Assembly: GCA_934718155.1 (NCBI GenBank)
Contig: CAKUZF010000015.1
Location: 1 to 60,598 of the forward strand
Reading direction: 5' to 3'
Origin: an uncultured Parabacteroides sp.
Lineage (GTDB): Bacteria; Bacteroidota; Bacteroidia; Bacteroidales; Tannerellaceae
Length of the DNA: 60,598 nucleotides
Position 1 is the stretch's first letter. Every line of letters begins with the position of its first letter. Below, in pieces: positions 17,674 through 26,710 of the stretch. Below the pieces are notes generated by a model. That model had not been told where the DNA came from. It saw only the letters and a program-made list of their open reading frames with translations, and made no database searches. A program made the translations under genes and the position numbers.

Positions 17674-18045
17674 TTATTCTATTCTGATTGATTGTATGAT
17701 TGCGATGTTGTTTTCCACCTTGTAGGCGACGTTTACCCGATAGTCGCTTCCTTCTGTGTGGAGTTTGGCCACAAAGAAGCCGTTGGCCGATTTGTCGGCG
17801 TGATGGGCCACCGTGAAGGTGAGCGGTTTATGTTGGCCAAAGAAATCGTTAAGCGCCTTGATGGCCTCCTCGCTTTCGCATTGAAGGGTTTTGCCTGGCA
17901 GAGCCAGATCAATCTTTTCAGCCAGCATGCTGGTGAGCGATTGCGCTTTTCCGGTTTGGAAAGCACGGGTGATACCGGTGATGTCGGCTGCCTGAAGCGT
18001 GAGGCTAGCGCAAAGCAGGATACCCATGAGTAGGAATCGTTTCAT
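17674..18045 (-). CDS. DUF4783-like exported protein
   Basis: A 123-residue secreted protein. A clear signal peptide (MKRFLLMGILLCASLTLQAAD) is followed by an NTF2/cystatin-like alpha+beta domain. I recognise it as the Bacteroidetes DUF4783 family, whose function is unknown. A much longer in-frame extension to 18288 would run back over the divergent rlmH gene and has no coding character, so the ATG at 18045 is used. The stop is one base from the nadC start. Confidence 0.75.
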   Translation of the reverse strand: MKRFLLMGILLCASLTLQAADITGITRAFQTGKAQSLTSMLAEKIDLALPGKTLQCESEEAIKALNDFFGQHKPLTFTVAHHADKSANGFFVAKLHTEGSDYRVNVAYKVENNIAIIQSIRIE

Positions 18046-18081
18046 AGACCTTTCTTTTTTATTATTCTTGATGATATTGCG

Positions 18082-18089
18082 CAAAGGTA
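18082..18089 (-). promoter_or_regulatory. Promoter -7 element of the DUF4783-nadC operon
   Basis: The minus strand reads TACCTTTG (18089-18082), matching TAnnTTTG, 37 bases upstream of the DUF4783 start. The divergent rlmH promoter must lie in the same 90-base gap; TATTTTCG at 18103-18110 (one mismatch) is a candidate. Confidence 0.55.
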
Positions 18090-18135
18090 TGTATTTTTCT
18101 TGTATTTTCGCCTGCTCAAAGATAAATGAGTAACA

Positions 18136-18609
18136 ATGAAAATAGCACTGATTGTAATAGGTAAGACGGATGCTCGTTATTTTGCGGAGGCCATCGAGGA
18201 GTATCGGGGGCGTTTGACCCATTATATTCCCTTCGAAATGGAGGTGATACCCGACATTAAAAATGCAAAGAACCTGTCGGAGGCGCAACAGAAAGAACGA
18301 GAAGGAGAATTGATACTAAAAGGATTACAACCAGGTGATTACTTGGTGTTGCTCGACGAGCATGGCAAGGAGTTCACTTCGATGCAGTTCTCTGCTTACA
18401 TCGAGAAGAAGATGCACAATGTGCCGAAGCGACTGGTCTTTGTGGTGGGTGGACCTTATGGATTCAGCGAGGCGGTGTATAAGGCTGCCTCAGAAAAAAT
18501 ATCCCTCAGCAAGATGACCTTTTCGCATCAGATGATACGCCTCATCTTTATCGAGCAGCTCTATCGAGCCATGACCATCTTGCAGGGGGAACCTTATCAC
18601 CACGAGTAA
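18136..18609 (+). CDS. rlmH: 23S rRNA (pseudouridine1915-N3)-methyltransferase RlmH
   Basis: A 157-residue SPOUT-class methyltransferase acting on helix 69 of 23S rRNA in assembled ribosomes; the length is normal. The trefoil-knot signatures are YLVLLDEHGKEFTSMQFS, FVVGGPYGFSEAVYKAA, and the C-terminal EQLYRAMTILQGEPYHHE that closes the active site. It is divergent from DUF4783-nadC and convergent with aroC. Confidence 0.95.
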   Translation: MKIALIVIGKTDARYFAEAIEEYRGRLTHYIPFEMEVIPDIKNAKNLSEAQQKEREGELILKGLQPGDYLVLLDEHGKEFTSMQFSAYIEKKMHNVPKRLVFVVGGPYGFSEAVYKAASEKISLSKMTFSHQMIRLIFIEQLYRAMTILQGEPYHHE

Positions 18610-18636
18610 TTGGTGGTGTTTCTATATTAGTAGCTA

Positions 18637-19716
18637 TCAGAAGTCGGCTTTTGCTCTGTCTAGCAGGGCAAAGTCGAGCAATGTCATAGCTGCCATTGCC
18701 TCTACGATAGGAACGGCACGAGGAAGCACGCAAGGGTCGTGGCGTCCTTTGGCTTTCAACACCGTATCCTCGCCTGCCTTATTCACGGTGGGCTGTTCCA
18801 TCAGGAGGGTGGCTACCGATTTGAATGCGACTCGGAAGTAGATGTCTTGCCCGTTGGAAATGCCACCTTGGATGCCACCAGAATAGTTGGTGTGTGTGTT
18901 GATTCGTCCATCGTCGTTGAAGAAGATGTCGTTGCGCTGTGAGCCGTTGTAAAGGGCGGCATCGAAGCCGTCGCCATATTCGAAGCCTTTCACGGCATTG
19001 ATGGAGAGCATCGCATGGCCTAAAACGGCATGAAGCTTGTCGAACGCTGGTTCGCCCCAACCTACGGGGGCTCCTTTCACTACGCATGTGATCACGCCTC
19101 CGATTGTGTCGCCTTTCTCTTTGACAGCGGCAATCAGTTCTTCCATCTGGGTGGCTACGGCAGGATCAGGGCAACGCACGGCGTTGTTCTCGACTGTAGA
19201 GAGATCGTAGTCTTTGTAGCTGCCGGGCAACTTGATGTCGCCCACCTGTGAGGTATAGGCTTGAATCTCTACGTTCCATTTACGCAATGCTAATTTGGCA
19301 ATCGCTCCACCCACCACACGCGAGATTGTCTCACGGGCAGAAGAGCGGCCTCCTCCTCGGGGATCCCGAATGCCATATTTCATTTGATAGGTATAGTCGG
19401 CATGAGAGGGGCGATATACCTCTTTCATGTTGTCGTAGTCGGCAGAGTGTTGGTTTTTGTTCCATACGACAAAGCCGATAGGGGTGCCCGTTGTTTTCCC
19501 TTCGTAAATGCCTGATAGAAACTGCACCTCGTCATTTTCTTTACGAGGTGTTGTGATGCGAGACTGACCTGGTTTGCGGCGGTCGAGCTCCTGTTGGATG
19601 AAGGCGTAATCGAGTGGGATGCCTGCAGGGCATCCATCGATTACGCCTCCGATACCTGGACCATGCGACTCGCCAAACGAGGTCAATGTATAGATGTGTC
19701 CAAATGTATTGTTCAT
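18637..19716 (-). CDS. aroC: Chorismate synthase
   Basis: A 359-residue FMN-dependent enzyme making chorismate from 5-enolpyruvylshikimate 3-phosphate, the last common step of aromatic synthesis. Family signatures are FGESHGPGIGGVIDGCPAG near the start, DPRGGGRSSARETISRV, GGIQGGISNGQDIYFRVAFK, and GRHDPCVLPRAVPIVEAM near the C-terminus. It starts 22 bases after the slyD-like gene and is probably co-transcribed with it. No other aro gene is nearby. Confidence 0.97.
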   Translation of the reverse strand: MNNTFGHIYTLTSFGESHGPGIGGVIDGCPAGIPLDYAFIQQELDRRKPGQSRITTPRKENDEVQFLSGIYEGKTTGTPIGFVVWNKNQHSADYDNMKEVYRPSHADYTYQMKYGIRDPRGGGRSSARETISRVVGGAIAKLALRKWNVEIQAYTSQVGDIKLPGSYKDYDLSTVENNAVRCPDPAVATQMEELIAAVKEKGDTIGGVITCVVKGAPVGWGEPAFDKLHAVLGHAMLSINAVKGFEYGDGFDAALYNGSQRNDIFFNDDGRINTHTNYSGGIQGGISNGQDIYFRVAFKSVATLLMEQPTVNKAGEDTVLKAKGRHDPCVLPRAVPIVEAMAAMTLLDFALLDRAKADF

Positions 19717-19738
19717 CGCCTTGCTTTATGCGTTGGGA

Positions 19739-20305
19739 TTAATGGCAATTGCCGTTGCATCCGCTGCAACCGCCGCCACAGTCACCACCGCAATCACCGC
19801 ATCCGCAGCCACCTTCAGCCATGGACGTGAACTGGGCGATCTCCTCTGCTGTGGCCTCGCGAACCTCCAATACCGTACCGCTGAAGTGCAAGGTCTCGCC
19901 TGCCAACGGGTGGTTGAAGTCCATCACGACGATGTCTTGTTTTACCTCCAATACGGAGCCATTCATGCGATGGCCCTCAGAGTCCATCATAGGAACGGTG
20001 TTGCCTTCCTTGATCATCTCGGCATCGAACTTGCCGTCTACCTCGAAGATGTTCTTCGGCAGATCCAATACGTTCTCTTCCTTGTATTCGCCATACGCAT
20101 CGGCCGGAGCGATTGAGAAGTCGAAGCTGTTTCCAACCTCCAGTTCCTTCAATGCCTCTTCGAAGGCGGGGAGCATCATACCCATACCATAAATAAACTT
20201 CAAGGGAACTTCGGCTGTTGCCTTTTCCATCAACTCGCGCTCATCGCCTTCGCCCACGTTCAGGTCGTAAGTGACCGCCACGTATTTGTTAGGTGTAATC
20301 TTCAT
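19739..20305 (-). CDS. SlyD-like FKBP peptidyl-prolyl isomerase with metal-binding tail
   Basis: A 188-residue prolyl isomerase/chaperone of the FKBP family. The FKBP core starts VAVTYDLNVGEG and includes LKFIYGMGMMLPAFEEALKEL. The insert-in-flap domain contains MNGSVLEVKQDIVVMDFNHPLAGETLHF. The last 24 residues are a Gly/Cys/Asp/His cluster (GGCGCGDCGGDCGGGCSGC) like the nickel- and zinc-binding tail of SlyD. It lies in the cytoplasm and may help metal delivery or folding. It precedes aroC, with a promoter at 20355-20362. Confidence 0.9.
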   Translation of the reverse strand: MKITPNKYVAVTYDLNVGEGDERELMEKATAEVPLKFIYGMGMMLPAFEEALKELEVGNSFDFSIAPADAYGEYKEENVLDLPKNIFEVDGKFDAEMIKEGNTVPMMDSEGHRMNGSVLEVKQDIVVMDFNHPLAGETLHFSGTVLEVREATAEEIAQFTSMAEGGCGCGDCGGDCGGGCSGCNGNCH

Positions 20306-20354
20306 GTTTTCTATATATATAATTTAATGTATTGTTTCGCTTCTTTCGAAGCGG

Positions 20355-20362
20355 CAAATATA
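20355..20362 (-). promoter_or_regulatory. Promoter -7 element of the slyD-like gene
   Basis: The minus strand reads TATATTTG (20362-20355), matching TAnnTTTG, 50 bases upstream of the start and just past the preceding gene's stop. Confidence 0.55.
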
Positions 20363-20366
20363 CGAC

Positions 20367-21542
20367 TTATTTTTTATTCACTGCCTGTTTCAGCCGGTTC
20401 AGGGCCTCTTCGAGCACGCTCCTTGGGCAGCCTACATTCAAGCGCATGTGCCCTTCTCCGCCAGGGCCGAACATGCTGCCGTCGTTCAGTGCCAATTTTG
20501 CTTTCTTTTGGAAAAGGTCGATCAATTCCGTTTGGCTAAGTCCTAACTTGCGACAATCTAACCAGATAAGGAAAGAGGCTTGTGGCAAGTAAGCCTTGAT
20601 TTGCGGGATGTTCGCTTGCAGATACTCATCTACGTAGCGCACGTTGTCCATCACGTAGGTTCGCATCTGTTGTAGCCATTCTGCGCCGTAGGTGTAGGCG
20701 GCAATCGTAGCGGTATAGGCGAAGATAGTGCCCGAACTGAACTCTCCGGCCTCCAAGAAACTGAAGAAGCGTTCACGGATTTGGTCGTTGGGAACCACGG
20801 CATAGGAGGTGACGATACCAGCGATATTGAAGGTCTTGCTTGGTGCCATGAAGGTCACGCTACAAGCGGCCGCCTCGGGCGATACTGTAGCAAAGGGATG
20901 ATGGGTGTATTGCGGGAAGGCCATTTCGGCGTGAATCTCGTCGGATATGACCAAAATATGATGCTTGTGGCAAATCTCAGCCAGACGAATCAAGGTCTCT
21001 TTCGGCCAAATGATGCCTGCTGGATTGTGAGGATTGCTTAGAATCAATACTTTGCAACGCTCGTCAATGATCGACTCCAGTTGTTCGAAATCCATCTCAT
21101 AATGGCCGTCGATCTCTTTCAGCGGGTTATAGACCACCTCTCGTTTCATGTTCTCGGGCACCAAACGGAAGGGATGATAGACGGGCGGCTGAATGATAAC
21201 CTTGTCGCCTGGTTGAGTGAAACACTGAAGTGCGAAGGCTATGCCTTTCACGATGCCAGGAATGTAGCAAATCCACTCTTTCTGTAGCTTCCAAGAGTGC
21301 TTATAAAGCACCCAGTTCATGATACTCTCGAAATATTCGTCGGTAGCTATGGGATATCCAAATATCTCGTGCTCACATCGTTTACGGAGAGCGTCGATGA
21401 TAAAGTCGGGGGTACGGAAGTCCATGTCGGCTACCCACAAAGGAATCAAATCACTTTGTCCAAAGGTTTGAGATAATCCATCTACCTTTACGCAGCCTGT
21501 GCCTTTTCGATCGATAATCTCATCAAAATTGTAGTGTTTCAT
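20367..21542 (-). CDS. PatB/MalY-type PLP-dependent C-S lyase (aminotransferase fold)
   Basis: A 391-residue fold-type I PLP enzyme. The N-terminus (MKHYNFDEIIDRKGTGCVK) and LWVADMDFRTP are typical of the MalY/PatB branch. That branch cleaves cystathionine or cysteine S-conjugates to ammonia, pyruvate and a thiol. The cofactor-binding motifs are SNPHNPAG near 169-176, SDEIHAE at 200-206 and the Schiff-base lysine Lys236 in APSKTFNIAG. True aminotransferase activity cannot be excluded from sequence. A promoter lies at 21569-21576. Confidence 0.88.
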   Translation of the reverse strand: MKHYNFDEIIDRKGTGCVKVDGLSQTFGQSDLIPLWVADMDFRTPDFIIDALRKRCEHEIFGYPIATDEYFESIMNWVLYKHSWKLQKEWICYIPGIVKGIAFALQCFTQPGDKVIIQPPVYHPFRLVPENMKREVVYNPLKEIDGHYEMDFEQLESIIDERCKVLILSNPHNPAGIIWPKETLIRLAEICHKHHILVISDEIHAEMAFPQYTHHPFATVSPEAAACSVTFMAPSKTFNIAGIVTSYAVVPNDQIRERFFSFLEAGEFSSGTIFAYTATIAAYTYGAEWLQQMRTYVMDNVRYVDEYLQANIPQIKAYLPQASFLIWLDCRKLGLSQTELIDLFQKKAKLALNDGSMFGPGGEGHMRLNVGCPRSVLEEALNRLKQAVNKK

Positions 21543-21568
21543 ACGATTTATAAGTTACTATAGGCTTG

Positions 21569-21576
21569 CAAATATA
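21569..21576 (-). promoter_or_regulatory. Promoter -7 element of the PatB-like gene
   Basis: The minus strand reads TATATTTG (21576-21569), matching TAnnTTTG, 26 bases upstream of the start codon. Confidence 0.55.
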
Positions 21577-21609
21577 GCTATCTCTTGGAAATACGCCATC
21601 TTAAACCGC

Positions 21610-23109
21610 CTAATTCTTTTTCAACGTATAGTCTTTCACTCCTAAAGCATCGTAAGCCTGCAGCAATGCTTCGTCGTTGTCGGAGATGATCAGTAGCTTG
21701 TCGTTCTCCCGCAGCTCGGTATTGCCTTTAGGGATGAAATAGTGTCCGTCTCGTTTCACCATTACGGCCAAGGTGTGGTTGGGTAAGGTTAAGTGCATGA
21801 GCTTGTTGCCATGTTGCAACACAGTATCCGTTACGTCGATTTCGCTCATTGCGCTCTTGATTTCTTCGGGAAGCTCAATGCCAAATGCGTCGGTGCGCTC
21901 AGGCACATCCACCATGTCGAACCATTTAGCGGCTGCCGTCACGGTTGTTCCCTGGATAATCAAAGAGAGGATCGTGATGAAGAAGACGATGTTGAAGAAG
22001 AGGTGTGCGTTTGGCACCTGTGCGATCAAAGGGTAGGTGGCAAATAGGATGGGAGCCGCACCACGCAGGCCAACCCACGATACATAACACTTTCCCTTGA
22101 AAGAGAAGTTCTTAAATGGAATCAGGCAAAGGAAGACACTGATAGGACGGGCGAAAATGATCATGAAGATACCCACCAAAATGCTCACACCCGTGACCGG
22201 AAGCATCTCGTGCGGATTGACCAGTAAACCCAATGTGAGGAACATCACGATTTGCCATAGCCAAGTGAAACCATCCATAAAGGTACCCATGCTCTTCTTG
22301 TGGATCACTTTGGCGTTGCCCACCACCAAACCTGCGATGTAAACAGCCAAATAGCCGTTTCCTTGGCAGAGCGTAGTGCCTGCGAAGGTGAAGAATGCCG
22401 TAGCGAGCAGTAAGATGGGGTAGAGCGACTCGTTGTCTACATTGACTTTATTGATGCTCCAGACTGCTGCTTTACCGAGCAGGTAGCCAAACAGGGCACC
22501 TACCGAAAGTTGGATAAGCAGGTCTAAGCCGGCTGAGCTTAGGTTCATGCCTCCCTCTTGGATGTAGGAGATCAGGATGAGTGTCAGCATATAAGCCATC
22601 GGGTCGTTACTACCCGACTCCAACTCCAGAGTGGGGCGCAGGCGCTCTTTGAGGAAAACGCCTTTGCTTCGGAGGATGGAGAATACGGAAGCCGAGTCGG
22701 TTGACGACATGACCGCAGCCAAGAGCAACGACTCGGGGTATGTCAGTGTGATATGGTCGGAAAGGTAGTAGAAAAGGAAATAGATAAACGAACCTGTCAG
22801 GAAAGTGGTGGCCAATACGCCTAAAGTGGCCAATACGGCTCCGGGGGTGGCTACAGGTTTGATTTGAGCAATTTTTGTGTCCATACCGCCCGAGAAGAGT
22901 ATGATGCTCATAGCCAGCATACCTACAAACTGAGTCACCTTGGGGCTGCTGAACTGTAGGCCTAAGCCGTCGCTGCCGAACAGCATTCCTACACCTAAGA
23001 AGAGAAGCAACGAGGGCAATCCAAAACGATTACCTGCCTTACTGGCTAATATACTGAAAAATAGCAATACTGAACCAATCAAAATAACTTGTTCAGGATA
23101 GTTGATCAT
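21610..23109 (-). CDS. Potassium/proton antiporter, NhaP2/CvrA type
   Basis: A 499-residue cation/proton antiporter of the CPA1 family. About twelve to thirteen transmembrane segments occupy the first 390 residues, with the functional acidic motif in SSTDSASVFSILR and a preceding ELESGSNDPMAY loop. The cytosolic C-terminal part (from about 410) is a TrkA-C/RCK-C domain (LTLPNHTLAVMVKRDGHYFI), as in potassium/proton antiporters that lower cytosolic K+. It is transcribed alone and divergently from the transglutaminase gene. Confidence 0.88.
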   Translation of the reverse strand: MINYPEQVILIGSVLLFFSILASKAGNRFGLPSLLLFLGVGMLFGSDGLGLQFSSPKVTQFVGMLAMSIILFSGGMDTKIAQIKPVATPGAVLATLGVLATTFLTGSFIYFLFYYLSDHITLTYPESLLLAAVMSSTDSASVFSILRSKGVFLKERLRPTLELESGSNDPMAYMLTLILISYIQEGGMNLSSAGLDLLIQLSVGALFGYLLGKAAVWSINKVNVDNESLYPILLLATAFFTFAGTTLCQGNGYLAVYIAGLVVGNAKVIHKKSMGTFMDGFTWLWQIVMFLTLGLLVNPHEMLPVTGVSILVGIFMIIFARPISVFLCLIPFKNFSFKGKCYVSWVGLRGAAPILFATYPLIAQVPNAHLFFNIVFFITILSLIIQGTTVTAAAKWFDMVDVPERTDAFGIELPEEIKSAMSEIDVTDTVLQHGNKLMHLTLPNHTLAVMVKRDGHYFIPKGNTELRENDKLLIISDNDEALLQAYDALGVKDYTLKKN

Positions 23110-23156
23110 AGATGTTGTATTTTATAAATGAAACCTAAATACTTAAATTCGTTGTG

Positions 23157-23193
23157 CAAATTTACGGAAATAGCTGGAAAATGCCTACTTTTG
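23157..23193. promoter_or_regulatory. Divergent promoter pair between the antiporter and the transglutaminase gene
   Basis: On the minus strand TAAATTTG (23164-23157) faces the antiporter; on the plus strand TACTTTTG (23186-23193) faces the transglutaminase gene. Both match TAnnTTTG. They are so close that RNA polymerase could not occupy both at once. Confidence 0.5.
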
Positions 23194-23216
23194 ATCCCTA
23201 ATTATTAATTAACGAT

Positions 23217-25874
23217 ATGAACAAAAAACATCTCTTTACATGGTTGTGCGCTGCGCTGTTGTTTACGGGCTGTGGCGACTCTTCCCATTTCATCTCTGAT
23301 GCGGCATTCCGTACGGAGGTAGAGAAGGATTTCCAGGCGAAACAGGTGGCTTTGCCAAATGGCAACCTTTTCGAAGTGTTTAACGAGCAGATGACTCCGA
23401 AAGAGAAGGAGGCAATGGCGTTCCTTTACGCCTATATGCCAATTGGCGATTTGACTGACTACTCGGGCGATTTCTACCTTCGTAATGTGCGTTCCTCTTT
23501 CGAGGCACAAGCCGAGATGCCTTGGGGCAAGAGTATTCCTGAGGAGATCTTTCGCCATTTCGTGTTGCCTGTCCGCGTGAACAACGAAAACTTAGACGAG
23601 AGCCGTATGGTGTTCTACGCTGAGTTGAAAGATCGTGTGAAGAACTTGTCTCTTCATGATGCAATCCTGGAGGTGAACCATTGGTGTCACGAGAAGGTGA
23701 TTTATACGCCCTCTGATGCCCGCACCAGCTCTCCCTTGGCTTCGGTCAAGACCGCTTATGGTCGTTGTGGCGAGGAGTCGACCTTTACGGTGGCCGCATT
23801 GCGTGCGGTAGGTATTCCTGCTCGTCAGGTTTATACGCCTCGTTGGGCACATACCGACGACAACCACGCTTGGGTGGAGGCTTGGGCTGATGGCAAGTGG
23901 CATTTCTTTGGAGCTTGCGAGCCGGAGCCCGTCTTAGACTTGGGTTGGTTCAACGGTCCTGCCTACAGAGGTATGTTGATGCACACCAAGGTGTTTGGTA
24001 AGTATAATGGCCCGGAGGACGTGATGCTTCGCACGAGTGGTTATACCGAGATTAATGTGATTGATAATTACGCACCCAGCGCAAAGAGCACTATCACGGT
24101 GACGGATGCGGAAGGAAAGCCCGTTGAGGGGGCTACCGTAGAGTTTAAGATCTATAACTATGCTGAGTTTAATAGTGTGGCTACCAAGCAGACTGATGCG
24201 GCTGGCCAGTGTGCGATGTCGGCCGGAAAAGGCGATATGCTGGTGTGGGCCAGCAAGGCAGGCGCATTTGGCTACAGCAAGGTCTCTTTTGGTAAAGACA
24301 ACGCTGTGACAATCGCTTTGGACAAGAAGCCAGGCGACACGGGCAGCTTGGAACTGGATGTAGTTCCCCCGGTAGATGGCTCAATCCCTGCTGAGGTGAC
24401 TACTGAGCAAAAAGAGGAGAACGCAAAGCGTCTCTTGGAGGAGGATGCCATCCGAAATAAGTATGTGGCTACTTTCTATACCGACGAGAAGGCCAAGGCT
24501 TTGGCTAAGGAGTTGGGCGTAGATGAGGCGAAGACTGTCTATTTCATGACGGCCAGCCGTGGTAACTGGCAGGTGATAGAGCAGTTCTTGCGTGAAACTC
24601 CGGCTGAGAAGCGACCTGTTGCGATGGATCTGCTGGATGTTATCTCTGCTAAGGATTTGCGTGATATCCCCTTGGCTATCTTGAACGACCACCTGTACAA
24701 TACGCCTGCGGTGAAGAGCCCGTTGTTCAACCGTTACGTGATGAATCCTCGTGTCTCTTCGGAGTACCTCACGCCCTATAAGCAGTTCTTTGCTGCCAAT
24801 TTCGATAAGGAGGTGGCACAGAAGGCTCAGGCAGATCCGCAGGTGCTGGTAGATTGGGTGAAGCAGAATATCTCGTTGAACGACGACTTGAATCCGCAGC
24901 GTATCGCCATCATGCCCACTGGTGTATGGAAATCAAGAGTGGCTGATGTCAACTCTCGCAATATCTTCTTCGTTGCCGTGGCACGCAGCTTGGGCATCCC
25001 TGCCCGCATTGAGCCGGTAGCCCGTAAGATTCAGTATGCAAAGGAGGACAACTGGGTTGATGTCGATTTCGAAGCCGCTGCCCCCGTGTTTGCTAAGCAG
25101 GGCAAGGTGGTAGCCTCTTACAAGCCGATCAAGGCCTTGCCCGATCCGAAGTATTACAGTCACTTCACCATCGCTAAGGTGCTCGACAATGGCCGCTTGC
25201 AGACGTTGAATTTCGAGAGCGGCAGCCATGTGGATATGGGCTTGGGAGCTACTTGGGCCGGATTGCTGAAGCAGCCGTTGGCGATGGACGAGGGTCATTA
25301 TATGCTCGTTACGGGTACGCGTATGGCCAGTGGTAGTGTGTTGGCCGAGATTACTTTCTTCAATGTTGAAGAGGGTAAGACTACACCGATCAAGCTGGAG
25401 ATGCGCGAAAGTCAGGACCAGATACAGGTGATTGGTAACTTCAACTCAGAGGATCGTTTCAAACTGGCTGAAAGTGGCGAGGAGACCAGCCTCTTGGCTA
25501 CGACAGGCCGTGGCTATTACATCGTGGCAATCTTGGGCTCACGTGAGGAGCCGACCAACCATGCGATGCGCGACATCGCAGCAGAGTGCAAGCAGTTGGA
25601 GGAATGGGGTCGTGGCATCGTGTTGCTTTTCCCCGATGAGAAAGGTTATAAAAACTTTGATCCGAAGGAATTTGGCCAGTTGCCGAGCACGATCACTTAT
25701 GGTATCGACATCGACGGAGCTATCCAGAAGGAGATGTGTGAGGCTATGCGCCTGACTAACTCTCAGCTGCCCATCTTCTTGATTGCCGATACTTTCAATC
25801 GTGTGGTATTTGTGTCGCAGGGCTATACCATTGGCTTGGGTGCACAGTTGATGCAGGTGATCCATAAGTTATAA
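23217..25874 (+). CDS. Large lipoprotein with transglutaminase and thioredoxin-like domains
   Basis: An 885-residue predicted lipoprotein: signal peptide with lipobox LLFTGC, Cys19. A transglutaminase-like core has Cys184 in YGRCGEES and His217 in DDNHAWVEAW, with an acidic third residue likely in GACEPEP. An Ig-like/CarboxypepD-type segment follows (about 285-365, TITVTDAEGKPVEGATVEFKI). A second, degenerate transglutaminase-like unit (about 545-620) repeats the AVARSLGIPARIEP and NWVDVDFE pattern but has no cysteine at the catalytic place. The last 110 residues resemble a thioredoxin fold (GIVLLFPDEKGY, LPIFLIADTFNRVVFV) without CxxC. It may process peptides or cell-wall material in the envelope; the substrate is unknown. 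Confidence 0.8.
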   Translation: MNKKHLFTWLCAALLFTGCGDSSHFISDAAFRTEVEKDFQAKQVALPNGNLFEVFNEQMTPKEKEAMAFLYAYMPIGDLTDYSGDFYLRNVRSSFEAQAEMPWGKSIPEEIFRHFVLPVRVNNENLDESRMVFYAELKDRVKNLSLHDAILEVNHWCHEKVIYTPSDARTSSPLASVKTAYGRCGEESTFTVAALRAVGIPARQVYTPRWAHTDDNHAWVEAWADGKWHFFGACEPEPVLDLGWFNGPAYRGMLMHTKVFGKYNGPEDVMLRTSGYTEINVIDNYAPSAKSTITVTDAEGKPVEGATVEFKIYNYAEFNSVATKQTDAAGQCAMSAGKGDMLVWASKAGAFGYSKVSFGKDNAVTIALDKKPGDTGSLELDVVPPVDGSIPAEVTTEQKEENAKRLLEEDAIRNKYVATFYTDEKAKALAKELGVDEAKTVYFMTASRGNWQVIEQFLRETPAEKRPVAMDLLDVISAKDLRDIPLAILNDHLYNTPAVKSPLFNRYVMNPRVSSEYLTPYKQFFAANFDKEVAQKAQADPQVLVDWVKQNISLNDDLNPQRIAIMPTGVWKSRVADVNSRNIFFVAVARSLGIPARIEPVARKIQYAKEDNWVDVDFEAAAPVFAKQGKVVASYKPIKALPDPKYYSHFTIAKVLDNGRLQTLNFESGSHVDMGLGATWAGLLKQPLAMDEGHYMLVTGTRMASGSVLAEITFFNVEEGKTTPIKLEMRESQDQIQVIGNFNSEDRFKLAESGEETSLLATTGRGYYIVAILGSREEPTNHAMRDIAAECKQLEEWGRGIVLLFPDEKGYKNFDPKEFGQLPSTITYGIDIDGAIQKEMCEAMRLTNSQLPIFLIADTFNRVVFVSQGYTIGLGAQLMQVIHKL

Positions 25875-25904
25875 TAAGAGGTGTAAATAAGTTAAGTCAC
25901 ACCG

Positions 25905-26696
25905 ATGATGCGACTCGTTCCAAAAGCGAATATATGGCGAAAGGGGGCATTGCTCTATCGCGGCCTTCGTTACCGAAGAGGTTACGGAGTGCATTCCCCC
26001 TTTGTCTTCAACTTGATCACGAAAGTCATTGAGGAGAAGTGCTCATATTATAGCTTTTATGACATAGAGTTGCTTCGGCGAGAACTTTATTACAGGGAGG
26101 ATAAGTTGCCTTGTCCCGATCGCTCTCATCCCGGTCGCCTGAAATACCGCCAGATAGGCGAGATCGTATATCGCGAGGCCATCAAGCCGAGTCATGGAAA
26201 GTTGCTCTTTCGTTTGGCCAACTATTTCAAGTCTCAACGGATCTTGCAAATTGGGCCGAATGTGGGTATTTCCACTCTTTATCTCACCTCCTATGCCAAG
26301 GAGGTGAGATGCATCGCCTTGGAGAACGTACCTCAGTTTGCCGAAATCGCTCGGCAGGCGTTCGAGCGGGCTGAGAAGCACATTGATTTGCGGGTGGGTT
26401 CGTATGCTTCCCTCTTGCCCCAGGCCTTGCGTGATTTGGGAGAGGTTGATCTTGTCTACTTCAATACGCTCTATGAACAGCAGCACACCGAGGCACTGTT
26501 TGAGTCATGCTTGCCTTATGTGGGCGATTGGACCCTGTTTGTGTTTGAGGGCATTAAGTCTAGCCAACGGATGCGGGCTTTTTGGGATGCGGTGTGTGCT
26601 CGCCCCGAAGTGACCGTCACCATCGACCTCTACACGATGGGCATCGTATTCTTCAATCCCAAGTTGCATAAACAGAATTATATCGTATATTTTTAA
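25905..26696 (+). CDS. Class I SAM-dependent methyltransferase-like protein
   Basis: A 263-residue protein with an arginine-rich N-terminus (RKGALLYRGLRYRRGYGVHSPF). The SAM-binding motif I is RILQIGPNVGISTLYL near residues 112-127, with an acidic residue in CIALENVPQFAEIA and the motif IV-like VDLVYFN. The substrate is unknown. It precedes the cobalamin adenosyltransferase by 14 bases and is probably co-transcribed with it. Confidence 0.7.
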   Translation: MMRLVPKANIWRKGALLYRGLRYRRGYGVHSPFVFNLITKVIEEKCSYYSFYDIELLRRELYYREDKLPCPDRSHPGRLKYRQIGEIVYREAIKPSHGKLLFRLANYFKSQRILQIGPNVGISTLYLTSYAKEVRCIALENVPQFAEIARQAFERAEKHIDLRVGSYASLLPQALRDLGEVDLVYFNTLYEQQHTEALFESCLPYVGDWTLFVFEGIKSSQRMRAFWDAVCARPEVTVTIDLYTMGIVFFNPKLHKQNYIVYF

Positions 26697-26710
26697 AGGA
26701 GATACATAGA

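Noticed and set aside
17674..18288. Longer form of the DUF4783 protein starting at 18288
   Set aside because: The extension runs antisense into rlmH and lacks coding character; a signal peptide begins exactly at 18045 with a promoter just upstream.
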